A stretch of DNA of 64,000 bases from Vibrio sp. S9_S30. GTDB taxonomy: Bacteria > Pseudomonadota > Gammaproteobacteria > Enterobacterales > Vibrionaceae. Position 1 is the stretch's first letter, and each line of letters starts with the position of its first letter. This document shows, one piece after another, positions 17,350 to 26,125 of the stretch. A program made the position numbers and the translations under genes. The notes beneath the pieces were generated by a model. It did not search any database. It saw nothing but the letters and a program-made list of their open reading frames with translations, and was not told where the DNA came from. The DNA lies in contig NZ_JAAUWT010000020.1 in the NCBI RefSeq assembly GCF_014694455.1, positions 1-64,000 on the forward strand. The letters run 5' to 3'.

Positions 17350-17369
17350 AAGGCGCAGCAATGCGCCTT
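17350..17369 (+). terminator. Terminator after ccoG, touching the srkA start
   Basis: AAGGCGCA / TGCGCCTT form an 8-bp perfect stem with a GCAA loop, followed by TTTTTAA. It ends only 8 bp before the srkA start codon at 17378 and so occupies the place where a ribosome site would be expected. Confidence 0.8.
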
Positions 17370-17377
17370 TTTAATGT

Positions 17378-18364
17378 ATGTCTGAAAATGCCTTTAACTT
17401 TGAAGCTCTGACTCCCGACTTCATGTGGTACGCACTGGAAAGTATCGGCGTGCGCGCAGAATCTGGGTTACTCGCCCTAAACAGCTATGAAAATCGAGTC
17501 TATCAATTCGTAGACGAAGATAAGCGACGCTATGTGGTTAAATTTTACCGACCCTCTCGCTGGAGCAAGGCACAAATACAAGAAGAACATGATTTTGCTT
17601 TGGAATTACTGGAACAGGACATACCTCTTGCCCCTCCTTTGGTGATCAATGGTCACACATTGCATGAGTATAATGGCTACCTCTTTACACTTTTTGATAG
17701 CGTAGGGGGGCGTCAATTCGAAGTCGATAACGTCGAACAGTTGGAGTGGGTGGGGCGTTTTATGGGGCGTATTCACAACGTTGCTCAAAGTAAGGCATTT
17801 CAGCACCGTCCTACTTTGGGCTTTGAAGAGTATCTCTATCAACCACGAGCATTACTGCAACAATCCAACTTGATACCCATGCATTTGGAAAAGAGTTTCT
17901 TCAGCGATTTAGACATGCTCATTGAGCGAATTGAATCACATTGGGTTTCCGGTATTGCCGTACAACGTTTGCATGGAGACTGCCACCCAGGGAACATTCT
18001 TTGGCGTGATGGACCGATGTTTGTCGACTTAGATGATGCACGAAATGGTCCTGCCGTACAGGATTTATGGATGCTGCTCAGTGGCGATCGTCACGATAAA
18101 TTAGCGCAACTGGATATCATTCTTGAAGGTTATGAAGAGTTCTGTCACTTTAATCACAACGAGTTGAAACTAATTGAGCCATTACGTGGTCTACGGATGG
18201 TACATTACATGGCTTGGTTAGCTAAGCGATGGCAAGATCCCGCATTTCCCGTTGCATTCCCTTGGTTTAGCGATGCGAAGTATTGGGAAGGTCAGGTGCT
18301 TGCATTCAAGGAACAATTGGCGGCTTTAGAAGAAGCCCCACTGACACTCACACCTCAATGGTAA
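17378..18364 (+). CDS. srkA: Stress response kinase A (YihE)
   Basis: Ser/Thr kinase of the aminoglycoside-phosphotransferase fold. In E. coli it is Cpx-controlled, protects against stress-induced death and is cotranscribed with dsbA. The 328-residue protein shows a probable ATP-site lysine (VVKF, K55), the Brenner motif HGDCHPGN (D201, N206) and the metal-binding Asp in MFVDLDD (D217). The ATG at 17378 has no recognisable ribosome site; a terminator hairpin fills the preceding 30 bp. dsbA starts 43 bp after its stop codon. Confidence 0.94.
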   Translation: MSENAFNFEALTPDFMWYALESIGVRAESGLLALNSYENRVYQFVDEDKRRYVVKFYRPSRWSKAQIQEEHDFALELLEQDIPLAPPLVINGHTLHEYNGYLFTLFDSVGGRQFEVDNVEQLEWVGRFMGRIHNVAQSKAFQHRPTLGFEEYLYQPRALLQQSNLIPMHLEKSFFSDLDMLIERIESHWVSGIAVQRLHGDCHPGNILWRDGPMFVDLDDARNGPAVQDLWMLLSGDRHDKLAQLDIILEGYEEFCHFNHNELKLIEPLRGLRMVHYMAWLAKRWQDPAFPVAFPWFSDAKYWEGQVLAFKEQLAALEEAPLTLTPQW

Positions 18365-18370
18365 ATTGTG

Positions 18371-18385
18371 CTGTGTCCAACACAG
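18371..18385 (+). other. Small hairpin between srkA and dsbA
   Basis: CTGTGT / ACACAG form a 6-bp stem with a 3-base loop, followed by TTTTA. It is too weak for a firm terminator call. It may reduce read-through or mark an RNA processing point in the srkA-dsbA transcript. Confidence 0.35.
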
Positions 18386-18407
18386 TTTTACACGGAGAAT
18401 AAACTAC

Positions 18408-19010
18408 ATGAAAAAACTTTTTGCACTGATTGCAACTGTGCTTATCAGCGTTTCAGCCCATGCAGCAAAATTCAGTGAAGGTGAGCACTACAAAGTACTG
18501 GATCTTCCGCCGTCTACTTCCCCAATAGTGACTGAGTTTTTCTCGTTCTACTGTCCTCACTGCAATTCATTCGAACCTGTTGTTAAGCAAATAAAAGCGC
18601 AACTTCCAGACAACGCAAAGCTGGTTAAAGTACCTGTGTCTTTTATGGGGGGTGAGATGGGCGTCCCAATGAGTAAAGCTTACGCTGCCATGGTGACACT
18701 GAAAGCAGAAGATAAAATGGTTCCGGTGATGTTTAGCCGTATCCATAACTTGAAAAAGCCACCAAAAAACGAAGAAGAATTGCGTCAAATTTTCCTAGAT
18801 GAAGGCATTGATGCCAAAGCATTCGATTCTGCTTACAAAGGTTTTGCCGTCGATTCTATGGTTCGTCGATTCGACAAGCAGTTCAAAGATAGTGGGCTAC
18901 GTGGTGTTCCTGCGATTGTGGTTAACAACAAATATTTGGTGCAAGCGCCATCAATCAAATCAATGGATGAGTACATTGAGTTAGTCAATTTCCTATTGAA
19001 ACTCAAATAA
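18408..19010 (+). CDS. dsbA: Periplasmic thiol:disulfide oxidoreductase DsbA
   Basis: Introduces disulfides into exported proteins. The 200-residue precursor begins with a signal peptide (MKKLFALIATVLISVSAHA, cut before AKF). A thioredoxin fold with the active site CPHC (C49-C52), the inserted helical domain and the cis-proline loop GVPAI follow. I chose the ATG at 18408, preceded by GGAG; a frame from 18366 adds 14 residues ahead of the signal peptide and is unlikely. It is transcribed with srkA, and a strong terminator follows. Confidence 0.97.
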   Translation: MKKLFALIATVLISVSAHAAKFSEGEHYKVLDLPPSTSPIVTEFFSFYCPHCNSFEPVVKQIKAQLPDNAKLVKVPVSFMGGEMGVPMSKAYAAMVTLKAEDKMVPVMFSRIHNLKKPPKNEEELRQIFLDEGIDAKAFDSAYKGFAVDSMVRRFDKQFKDSGLRGVPAIVVNNKYLVQAPSIKSMDEYIELVNFLLKLK

Positions 19011-19028
19011 CGCCCATTAAACGATTTC

Positions 19029-19055
19029 AAAAAAGGAGCCTCTGGCTCCTTTTTT
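19029..19055 (+). terminator. Terminator after dsbA
   Basis: AAAAAAGGAGCC / GGCTCCTTTTTT form a 12-bp stem with a TCT loop, ending in a T-run. It lies between dsbA and the convergent acyltransferase gene; the A-run on its left means it could also act leftward. Confidence 0.88.
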
Positions 19056-19091
19056 ATATTTAATCCGCATCTTCAGTAACCTTAACTCCGA

Positions 19092-19976
19092 TCACTTACG
19101 TTGATAGATGCTCTTCAGCAATTCATCTTTATCTTGCCAAATATCCCAAAGCCATTGCTGAAATTGCCTCTTGTAAGGTTTATCGTTGAAGTAATCCCCT
19201 CTCACTTCATCTGTCATTGGTATCAAACGAATACGAACCTCTATTCGCTTCATTTTGCCCATTAACATGTCCTTAAACGGGGTATCGACATTGTCTGGGT
19301 ACGCCAATGTGACATCAATAATATGGTCAAATTGCTCCCCCATCGCCGCAAGCGTATAGGCAATGCCACCCGATTTAGGCGCTAACAAATGTCGATAAGG
19401 CGATCGGGATTTTTTCAGTTTTTCGGTGGTATAGCGCGTCCCTTCCACATAGTTCACGACCGTGGTGGGCAAATGCCTAAACTTTTCACACGAACGTCGG
19501 GTCGTCTCTAAGTCCTGACCACGCTTTTCAGGGTGTTTAATCAAGTATTCCCTTGAATAGCGACGCATAAAAGGCATATCCAGCGCCCAGCACGCCATGC
19601 CAACAAAAGGAACGTATAGCAATTGCTGCTTTAGAAAAAATTTGGGCATGGGTATGCGATCTTTAAAAACGGAACACAATACAACAATGTCGGTCCAGCT
19701 AAGGTGATTGCTGATCATCAAATACCAACCTTCTTTTTTTAACCCCTCTCCCCCTTCAATGCGCCACTCTATTCGATTAGAGATAACCAATATCACCCCA
19801 TTCAGCGTTGCCCAAAGCCACATAAAAAAGTTGGCACCTTGGGTCACTCGCGTTTTCCATTTTTGCCCTGGAACGAGGCATTTTACCAATGCGAGCAGGA
19901 CGATTGGAATGGAGCACAAAGCAGAATTCAGGATGACGAGTGTGACGTTGATGATAAGAAGAAAATAACCAAACAT
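19092..19976 (-). CDS. PlsC-family membrane acyltransferase (YihG-like)
   Basis: 294-residue inner-membrane protein of the 1-acylglycerol-3-phosphate acyltransferase family, closest in length and order to E. coli YihG. Two hydrophobic segments cover residues 1-65. The catalytic motif NHLSWTD (H-X4-D) lies near residue 90. The glycerophosphate-binding block VEGTRYT lies near 178, where PlsC itself has FPEGT. The likely reaction is acyl transfer to lysophosphatidic acid, as an accessory to PlsC. In Vibrio and E. coli the gene lies beside dsbA, as here. Confidence 0.88.
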   Translation of the reverse strand: MFGYFLLIINVTLVILNSALCSIPIVLLALVKCLVPGQKWKTRVTQGANFFMWLWATLNGVILVISNRIEWRIEGGEGLKKEGWYLMISNHLSWTDIVVLCSVFKDRIPMPKFFLKQQLLYVPFVGMACWALDMPFMRRYSREYLIKHPEKRGQDLETTRRSCEKFRHLPTTVVNYVEGTRYTTEKLKKSRSPYRHLLAPKSGGIAYTLAAMGEQFDHIIDVTLAYPDNVDTPFKDMLMGKMKRIEVRIRLIPMTDEVRGDYFNDKPYKRQFQQWLWDIWQDKDELLKSIYQRK

Positions 19977-20179
19977 AGCGTTATAAGTATTGAAAATAAG
20001 CCCACGTTAAAAACGGTGCAATATTGTACTGCGCTGTCATCTTAATGTAATCCCTTTATTTAATGGTCTGATTTGTCAAATTTATCGGATGACACCATAG
20101 ATTAGTGGATTAAGTACGGTTTAATATGACACTCTGGACTCTCGCTCGGAAGTATCAGTATTCAAATAAAGGAATTATC

Positions 20180-21154
20180 ATGGAACGAAAATCGTTAAGT
20201 GTTTTACTGTCTGCTTTAGTTGCGTCCTATGGTGCTCAGGCAGAGCTCAGCGATAAGAATGGATTCAGTGGTGAAATAGCCATCAATGTTGGCTATACCA
20301 GTCAAACATCAAACATGAACACCGAAGCCAGTGCTCAACGTACAAAGGGCGAAACCCCAACCGAAAGTAAAGTATTGATCGCACCATTAGGTAACCTGCA
20401 ATACACATTCGGGTCAGACAAACAGCATCAGCTGTTTTTCGGTACCTCTCGTGCCGATATTGCCATCGGTACTTTAGCGCTCGAACTCGGCTACAAAAAT
20501 GCATTGTCTTCGGGTATGACATGGAGTCTCGCCGCGTTGCCTAGCGTACTTCAATCTAATGTGTGGCAAGACCCTTATCAGCTCAATGGTAACCGTAAAG
20601 AAACCAAAGAATTTGGTACGGCTTATCGGCTTCAATTAGAAAAAACACCGCTGTTTGGTCTCAATTTTGACCTCGCCTATGGTCGAATTCATATTGATAA
20701 AGAAACATCGGGATCAGAATTGGTGTTGGGTGCCGATAAACTCGATCGAAATGGCAAGGTGTTCTATTCCAAAATCGAGAAATTTATACCATTGAGCCGC
20801 ACAACCTTTTTAATGCCGTCACTTAAATACATCCAACGTAATGCCAGTGGCTCTTCGATGCAAAACACTGGAATCGGTGCAGATTTAACCGTGATAATGA
20901 TCCGAGGGCAGCACAAATTCGTAACGACAGCGTCTTATCTCAATCGTAACTATGACGATACCAACCCTGTCTTTGATAAAACCCGAGATGATAACCAACT
21001 CAAGCTGTTTTTGGCCTATGAATACGCCAATGTCATGGGGTGGGAAAACACGTCTTTGGTTGCGTTTGGTGGGTATGACTCCGTCACGTCAAACATCGAT
21101 TTCTACGACAGTAGCAACTGGATTGTGGCTACCGGTTTGAACTACCGCTTTTAA
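20180..21154 (+). CDS. DUF2860 outer-membrane beta-barrel protein
   Basis: 324-residue exported protein that I place in the DUF2860 family (solitary autotransporter-type beta-barrel), common in Vibrio. The signal peptide ends at YGAQA before ELSDKNGFSGEI. The rest alternates polar and hydrophobic residues in short strands and ends in GLNYRF, a terminal Phe being the usual Bam recognition signal. There is no passenger domain. The ATG at 20180 has AAAGGA 6 bp upstream; a longer frame from 20126 is unlikely. Its function is unknown. Confidence 0.82.
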   Translation: MERKSLSVLLSALVASYGAQAELSDKNGFSGEIAINVGYTSQTSNMNTEASAQRTKGETPTESKVLIAPLGNLQYTFGSDKQHQLFFGTSRADIAIGTLALELGYKNALSSGMTWSLAALPSVLQSNVWQDPYQLNGNRKETKEFGTAYRLQLEKTPLFGLNFDLAYGRIHIDKETSGSELVLGADKLDRNGKVFYSKIEKFIPLSRTTFLMPSLKYIQRNASGSSMQNTGIGADLTVIMIRGQHKFVTTASYLNRNYDDTNPVFDKTRDDNQLKLFLAYEYANVMGWENTSLVAFGGYDSVTSNIDFYDSSNWIVATGLNYRF

Positions 21155-21190
21155 CAAAAGCTTAGAAAACTCGAGAGCGTAAAATTCGAC

Positions 21191-21213
21191 AATGCCAGCA
21201 GCTCGCTGGCATT
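21191..21213 (+). terminator. Terminator after the DUF2860 gene
   Basis: AATGCCAGC / GCTGGCATT form a 9-bp stem with a 5-base loop AGCTC, then TTTTTT. It ends 2 bp before the convergent comM stop codon. Confidence 0.87.
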
Positions 21214-21215
21214 TT

Positions 21216-22739
21216 TTATACCGCTTGTGCGGTGAGCTGTTTCATGAGCCGATCCATAGCACGGTACCCTAAGGCTTCAGCAATGTGGGGGCGCTCAATG
21301 CTTTTGCTCCCCGACAAATCCGCGATGGTGCGAGCCACTTTTATTATCCGATGATACGCTCGAATGGATAATCCCAGCTGATGCAACGCGTTTTCAAGAA
21401 ACTCCGCATCTTGCTTATGTAGAGGGCAAAATTTGTCTATTTCACGCGTCCCTAGCAACGCGTTTACTTTACCATTGCGCGATTGCATTCTCTCACGCGC
21501 AAAATTCACTCTTTGTTTCACGACTTGGGTGGGTTCTCCACGATCCCCTCCTTCAGACAACGTGCCTTTGGGCAATGCAGGAATTTCCAAAGACATGTCG
21601 AACCTATCCAGCAGTGGACCAGACAAACGCCCTAAGTAACGTAAAATGGCTTGCGGATTGACTCTCGCTTGGTTACCTTCGTAATATCCTGTCGGGCTTG
21701 GGTTCAGCGCCCCCACCAGCTGAAAACGAGCCGGAAATCGCGTTTTACCTGCCGCACGCGAAATAATGATCTCCCCCGATTCTAAAGGCTCTCTCAAAGA
21801 ATCCAGTACCTTTCGTTCAAATTCGGGCATTTCATCAAGAAATAAAAGCCCATTATGCGCCAACGAAATTTCACCCGGTCTAGGAATAGATCCCCCACCA
21901 ACCAATGCTGCCATGGAGCTGGAGTGATGGGGAGAACGAAAGGGGCGATTCTTCCAGTTGTATTGATTGATTTCTTGCTGGGTGAGTGACGCAACCGACG
22001 CCGTCTCCATCGCTTCTTGCTCATCCATCTCTGGCAGTAAATCACGCAAGCGAGACGCCAACATCGTTTTTCCCGTGCCAGGTGGTCCCAGAAAAAGCAA
22101 GTTATGATTACCTGCTGCGGCGATCTCTAGTGCACGCTTACCTTGCTGCTGCCCAATGATGTCTTGCAAACAACGAGACGACTCTTGGGTAACGGTCATT
22201 TCAAGTGTTTGGAATAAAGACAGGGACTTTTGACCACATAAATCGGCACACACATCCAACAAGTTGGCTGCCGATTTGTGCGTGTTGGCTCCAACCAATG
22301 CGGCTTGGTCACCATTGGCATCAGGTACTACCAAACAACGTTGATGCTTATTGGCTGCGAGTGCAGCGGGCAATACGCCTTTAACGGCTCTCAATTCGCC
22401 TGATAAAGCCAGTTCACCAATAAACTCGATTTGCCCAAGTTTAGTCATAGCAATTTGTTCGGATGCCGCTAAGATGCCAAGCGCAATCGGTAAATCGAAG
22501 CGACCGCCTTCTTTTGGTAAATCCGCTGGCGCTAAGTTTACCGTTATGCGCTTGGCGGGAAACTCGAAACCAGAGTTAATAATGGCGCTACGCACCCTAT
22601 CACGCGACTCTTTTACGGTGGTTTCAGGCAGCCCCACTAACGTAAAACCTGGCATACCATTGCTGATATGCACTTCAACCGCCACCTCTGGAGCTTCTAC
22701 TCCTACACACGCGCGGCTGTGAATTATTGCTAAAGCCAT
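21216..22739 (-). CDS. comM: ComM/YifB family AAA+ helicase
   Basis: Hexameric DNA helicase that promotes branch migration during natural transformation. The protein has 507 residues from the ATG at 22739, which has AAGGA 7 bp upstream; an upstream ATG at 22763 is less likely. It has an N-terminal Lon-like ChlI domain (about 1-170), Walker A GPPGTGKTML near 212, Walker B LLFLDEMPEF near 297 and a C-terminal Mg-chelatase-like domain (about 390-500). It lies back to back with the ilv operon. Confidence 0.95.
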   Translation of the reverse strand: MALAIIHSRACVGVEAPEVAVEVHISNGMPGFTLVGLPETTVKESRDRVRSAIINSGFEFPAKRITVNLAPADLPKEGGRFDLPIALGILAASEQIAMTKLGQIEFIGELALSGELRAVKGVLPAALAANKHQRCLVVPDANGDQAALVGANTHKSAANLLDVCADLCGQKSLSLFQTLEMTVTQESSRCLQDIIGQQQGKRALEIAAAGNHNLLFLGPPGTGKTMLASRLRDLLPEMDEQEAMETASVASLTQQEINQYNWKNRPFRSPHHSSSMAALVGGGSIPRPGEISLAHNGLLFLDEMPEFERKVLDSLREPLESGEIIISRAAGKTRFPARFQLVGALNPSPTGYYEGNQARVNPQAILRYLGRLSGPLLDRFDMSLEIPALPKGTLSEGGDRGEPTQVVKQRVNFARERMQSRNGKVNALLGTREIDKFCPLHKQDAEFLENALHQLGLSIRAYHRIIKVARTIADLSGSKSIERPHIAEALGYRAMDRLMKQLTAQAV

Positions 22740-22933
22740 GTTGCATCCTTGCCTATTATTCATACAATGATAGATTTGTAACTATTTAATTTTTATATAG
22801 TTATTCACTTTATAACTTTTTTATGTACGCGATAAATGTGAAAAAAGTCTTACTTTTTCCTTGTCATGTAACCGAAGAGTGTGTTACCACTAGAAACGCA
22901 AACAATTTCACAACTTTTGAATAATTAGAATTC
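22740..22933. other. comM-ilv divergent intergenic region
   Basis: A/T-rich spacer that must hold the promoters of comM (leftward) and ilvLGMEDA (rightward). I cannot single out convincing -35/-10 pairs or an operator. Confidence 0.4.
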
Positions 22934-23023
22934 ATGAATTTAACTGCTCGCATTAACGCACTCGTTACCCTGATTATCGTGGTCATTATTGGGACCGCTC
23001 GGGGGCTTGTGGGCAGGAAATAA
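22934..23023 (+). CDS. ilvL: ilv operon leader peptide IlvL
   Basis: A 29-codon frame in which 13 residues are Ile, Val or Leu, clustered around LIIVVII at positions 13-19. This is the regulatory peptide whose translation rate senses charged Ile-, Val- and Leu-tRNA. Slow ribosomes in the cluster would free the downstream antiterminator and allow ilvG transcription. The peptide has no other expected function. The attenuator starts 13 bp after its stop. Confidence 0.88.
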   Translation: MNLTARINALVTLIIVVIIGTARGLVGRK

Positions 23024-23071
23024 CCACAGAATAGCAAAAACCCCCGCGCTGAGAAGCTCGGGGGTTTTTTT
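22997..23071 (+). promoter_or_regulatory. ilv transcription attenuator
   Basis: The terminator stem is AAAAACCCCCG (23036-23046) with CGGGGGTTTTT (23059-23069). An inner GCT/AGC helix, a GAGA loop and a T-run to 23071 complete it. The 3' arm sequence GCTCGGGGG (23056-23064) occurs identically at 22997-23005, inside the end of the leader frame. That upstream copy can pair with the same C-rich arm to form an antiterminator. This alternative pairing is inferred from the sequence and fits attenuation of the E. coli ilvGMEDA operon. Confidence 0.85.
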
Positions 23072-23196
23072 ATAACTTAAGATATAATTAACCGAATACA
23101 ATTAGGTTAATACAGGAAGAGATGGGAGCACACGATGTGCAAAGGCAATAAAGGGATGACGTTATTTCGTCCCTCGCAAACCGCAGGAGAACAACG

Positions 23197-24843
23197 ATGA
23201 CAGGTGCTGAATTAGTTGTTGCGGCTTTGCAGCAAGAAGGAATTAAAACCATATTTGGCTATCCTGGCGGGGCAATTATGCCAATCTATGATGCGTTGTA
23301 TGATGGTGGTGTAGAGCACATCTTATGTCGCCATGAACAAGGTGCCGCTATGGCAGCCATTGGCATGGCGCGTTCAACCCAAGATGTCGCAGTATGCATG
23401 GCAACATCGGGACCAGGCGCAACCAACCTCGTCACCGGGCTCGCGGATGCATTCTTGGATTCCGTCCCACTGGTTGCCATTACAGGTCAAGTTGCCAGCT
23501 CACACATCGGTACCGATGCCTTCCAAGAGATGGATGTCATTGGTATGTCCTTAGCGTGCACTAAGCACAGTTACCTCGTTACCGACATCAATGACCTCGC
23601 TCCCACCCTTGCTGAAGCTTTTGAAGTTGCGAAAAGTGGCCGACCTGGCCCTGTCATTGTCGACATCGCTAAGGATGTTCAGCTCGCTCAAGCACCAACA
23701 GAAATATTGCCTCACTTTGAGCCACCAGCCATTCCAATTGCTGACGCAGAAGCCATCGCACAAGCTCAAGCATTGCTTTCGCAAGCAAAGCGTCCGGTAT
23801 TGTATGTCGGTGGTGGTGTTCAACTGGCACATGCAACAGAATCGGTTCGCGAATTTTTACGCATTAACCCGATGCCTTCTGTCAGCACGCTGAAAGGTCT
23901 GGGCACCATTGAGCGCCATGACCCTCACTATCTAGGTATGCTAGGGATGCACGGCACAAAAGCGGCCAATTTAGTGGTTCAAGAATCGGACTTACTTATC
24001 GTTGTGGGGGCTCGTTTCGATGACCGTGTAACAGGTAAACTCGATACGTTCGCCCCACACGCTAAAGTTATTCATATTGACATCGATGCCGCCGAATTCA
24101 ATAAGCTAAGAGTAGCCAATGCCCCGGTACGAGGTGACATCAACGTCATTCTCCCTCAACTAGAACTATCACAAGATATTTCCCCTTGGGTTCACCACAG
24201 TGAGAGCCTAAGAAGTGGCTTTAAGTGGCGTTATGATCATCCGGGCGACCCCATTTTTGCACCGCTTTTATTGAAGCAACTGTCTGACATGATGCCAGAC
24301 ACATCCATCGTTTCGACCGATGTTGGGCAACACCAGATGTGGGCAGCACAACATATCCAGCCTCGCGAACCTCAAAACTTCATCAGCTCTGCGGGTCTTG
24401 GCACCATGGGGTTTGGTTTGCCTGCAGCAATGGGGGCGGCCGTTGCGCGTCCTGACGACCAATCTATCCTTATATCAGGAGATGGATCGTTCATGATGAA
24501 CGTGCAAGAGCTGGGGACATTAAAACGTCGTCAGATCCCCGTCAAAATGGTGCTGCTAGACAATCAGCGTTTGGGTATGGTTCGCCAGTGGCAATCGTTG
24601 TTCTTTGATGGTCGACACAGTGAAACCATTTTGGATGACAACCCAGATTTCCTTATGTTGGCTCAAGCGTTTGGTATTCCAGGAAAACAAATCACGCGTA
24701 AAGAAGAAGTTGGGCCTGCACTGAAAGAAATGCTAGAGAGCAAAACGTCGTACCTGCTTCATGTCCTGATTGATGAAGAGCAAAACGTATGGCCATTGGT
24801 GCCGCCAGGTGCCTCGAACAATGACATGCTGGAGAACACCTGA
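23197..24843 (+). CDS. ilvG: Acetolactate synthase II, large subunit
   Basis: ThDP-dependent enzyme making 2-acetolactate or 2-aceto-2-hydroxybutyrate, the first common step of Val/Leu/Ile synthesis. The full-length 548-residue protein has no frameshift (unlike E. coli K-12). It has FGYPGGAIMPIYDAL with RHEQGAAMAA (catalytic Glu), a central FAD domain, and the ThDP motif GDGSFMMNVQELGTL...DNQRLGMVRQW near 430-465. The stop codon overlaps the ilvM start (TGATG), so the two subunits are made together. Confidence 0.97.
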   Translation: MTGAELVVAALQQEGIKTIFGYPGGAIMPIYDALYDGGVEHILCRHEQGAAMAAIGMARSTQDVAVCMATSGPGATNLVTGLADAFLDSVPLVAITGQVASSHIGTDAFQEMDVIGMSLACTKHSYLVTDINDLAPTLAEAFEVAKSGRPGPVIVDIAKDVQLAQAPTEILPHFEPPAIPIADAEAIAQAQALLSQAKRPVLYVGGGVQLAHATESVREFLRINPMPSVSTLKGLGTIERHDPHYLGMLGMHGTKAANLVVQESDLLIVVGARFDDRVTGKLDTFAPHAKVIHIDIDAAEFNKLRVANAPVRGDINVILPQLELSQDISPWVHHSESLRSGFKWRYDHPGDPIFAPLLLKQLSDMMPDTSIVSTDVGQHQMWAAQHIQPREPQNFISSAGLGTMGFGLPAAMGAAVARPDDQSILISGDGSFMMNVQELGTLKRRQIPVKMVLLDNQRLGMVRQWQSLFFDGRHSETILDDNPDFLMLAQAFGIPGKQITRKEEVGPALKEMLESKTSYLLHVLIDEEQNVWPLVPPGASNNDMLENT

Positions 24844-25127
24844 TGCAACGCTATTTATTAGATATCAAAGCCGATGATAAACCCGTGCTGCTGGAGCGTG
24901 TTCTTCGCGTGGTGCGTCACCGCGGTTTCATTATTCGCCAAGTCGCTGCCACTCAAAACCACGAAAGTAAAGTGGCCAGTGTAGAGATCATCGTCGACAG
25001 TGATCGTCCTATTTCTATGTTGGTCAGCCAGATCGAGAAATTGTGGGACATTCGCTCAGTCGACGTTACTGAGATCGACAATAACGAACTCCCCAATAAC
25101 AACTTACAACAAAAAGTGTGTGCATAA
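24843..25127 (+). CDS. ilvM: Acetolactate synthase II, small regulatory subunit
   Basis: 94-residue ACT-domain protein that activates and stabilises IlvG. It shows the ACT pattern: strand LDIKADDKPVLLERVLRVVRHRGF, then VASVEIIVDSDRP. Its ATG overlaps the ilvG stop by one base, indicating coupled translation. Confidence 0.94.
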   Translation: MQRYLLDIKADDKPVLLERVLRVVRHRGFIIRQVAATQNHESKVASVEIIVDSDRPISMLVSQIEKLWDIRSVDVTEIDNNELPNNNLQQKVCA

Positions 25128-25142
25128 GGAAGGAACGCGAAC

Positions 25143-26114
25143 ATGACAGCAAAAACAGCCGATTACATCTGGTTTAACGGTGAAATGGTTCCATGGGGCG
25201 AAGCGAACGTTCACGTTTTGACCCACGCAATGCACTACGGAACGTCTGTATTTGAAGGGGTACGCTGCTACAACACCCCGAAAGGTCCTATCGTCTTCCG
25301 TCACTTAGAGCACGCTAAACGCTTAAAAGATTCTGCTAAAATCTATCGCTTCCCTATCCCCTATTCTGTCGAAGAAATCATGGAAGCTACCCGTGAAACC
25401 TTACGTCAAAACAAATTAGATAATGCCTACATCCGTCCATTAGGATTTGTTGGAAACGTCGGTTTAGGGGTGTGTCCGCCTGAAGGAACGGAAATGGAAC
25501 TGATCATTGCGGCCTTCCCTTGGGGAGCTTACCTTGGTGAGGAAGCGTTAGAAAATGGGGTTAATGCGATGATTTCGAGCTGGAATCGTGCCGCACCGAA
25601 CACCATACCAACGGCGGCTAAAGCTGGGGGTAACTATTTATCTTCTCTCCTCGTTGGCGGAGAAGCTCGTCGACATGGTTACGACGAAGGCATTGCGCTT
25701 AGCGTAGACGGGTACCTTTCGGAAGGGGCTGGCGAAAACATCTTCGTCATTAAAGACGGGGTTCTGATGACGCCACCCACAACAAGTGCCATTTTGCCAG
25801 GCATCACTCGCGACTCCATCATGACACTGGCCAGAGACAGAGGCTACGAGGTGCGCGAGGTCAACATCGCCCGTGAAGCTTTGTATCTCGCAGACGAAGT
25901 CTTCATGACAGGCACAGCCGCAGAAATCGTTCCAGTTGCCACCATTGATAAAATTGAAGTAGGCAACGGTAAACGCGGTCCTATCACTCAAGTACTGCAA
26001 GACGCCTATTTTGGCTTGTTTAATGGCACCACAGAGGACAAGTGGGGCTGGTTGGATTACGTGTACCCTCAAGCTCAAGGTACCGAATCAACACAAACTG
26101 CACCAGCGAAGTAA
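25143..26114 (+). CDS. ilvE: Branched-chain amino acid aminotransferase
   Basis: Class IV PLP-dependent transaminase making Val, Leu and Ile from their 2-oxo acids and glutamate. The 323-residue protein has VFEGVRCY near residue 36, the PLP lysine in TAAKAGGNYLSSLL (K160) and the signature EGAGENIFVIKDGVLMTPP. The C-terminus is about 10-15 residues longer than in E. coli, with a Gln/Thr-rich tail. It is the third gene of ilvGMEDA; AAGGA lies 5 bp before the ATG. Confidence 0.97.
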   Translation: MTAKTADYIWFNGEMVPWGEANVHVLTHAMHYGTSVFEGVRCYNTPKGPIVFRHLEHAKRLKDSAKIYRFPIPYSVEEIMEATRETLRQNKLDNAYIRPLGFVGNVGLGVCPPEGTEMELIIAAFPWGAYLGEEALENGVNAMISSWNRAAPNTIPTAAKAGGNYLSSLLVGGEARRHGYDEGIALSVDGYLSEGAGENIFVIKDGVLMTPPTTSAILPGITRDSIMTLARDRGYEVREVNIAREALYLADEVFMTGTAAEIVPVATIDKIEVGNGKRGPITQVLQDAYFGLFNGTTEDKWGWLDYVYPQAQGTESTQTAPAK

Positions 26115-26125
26115 GGAAGAAAACA

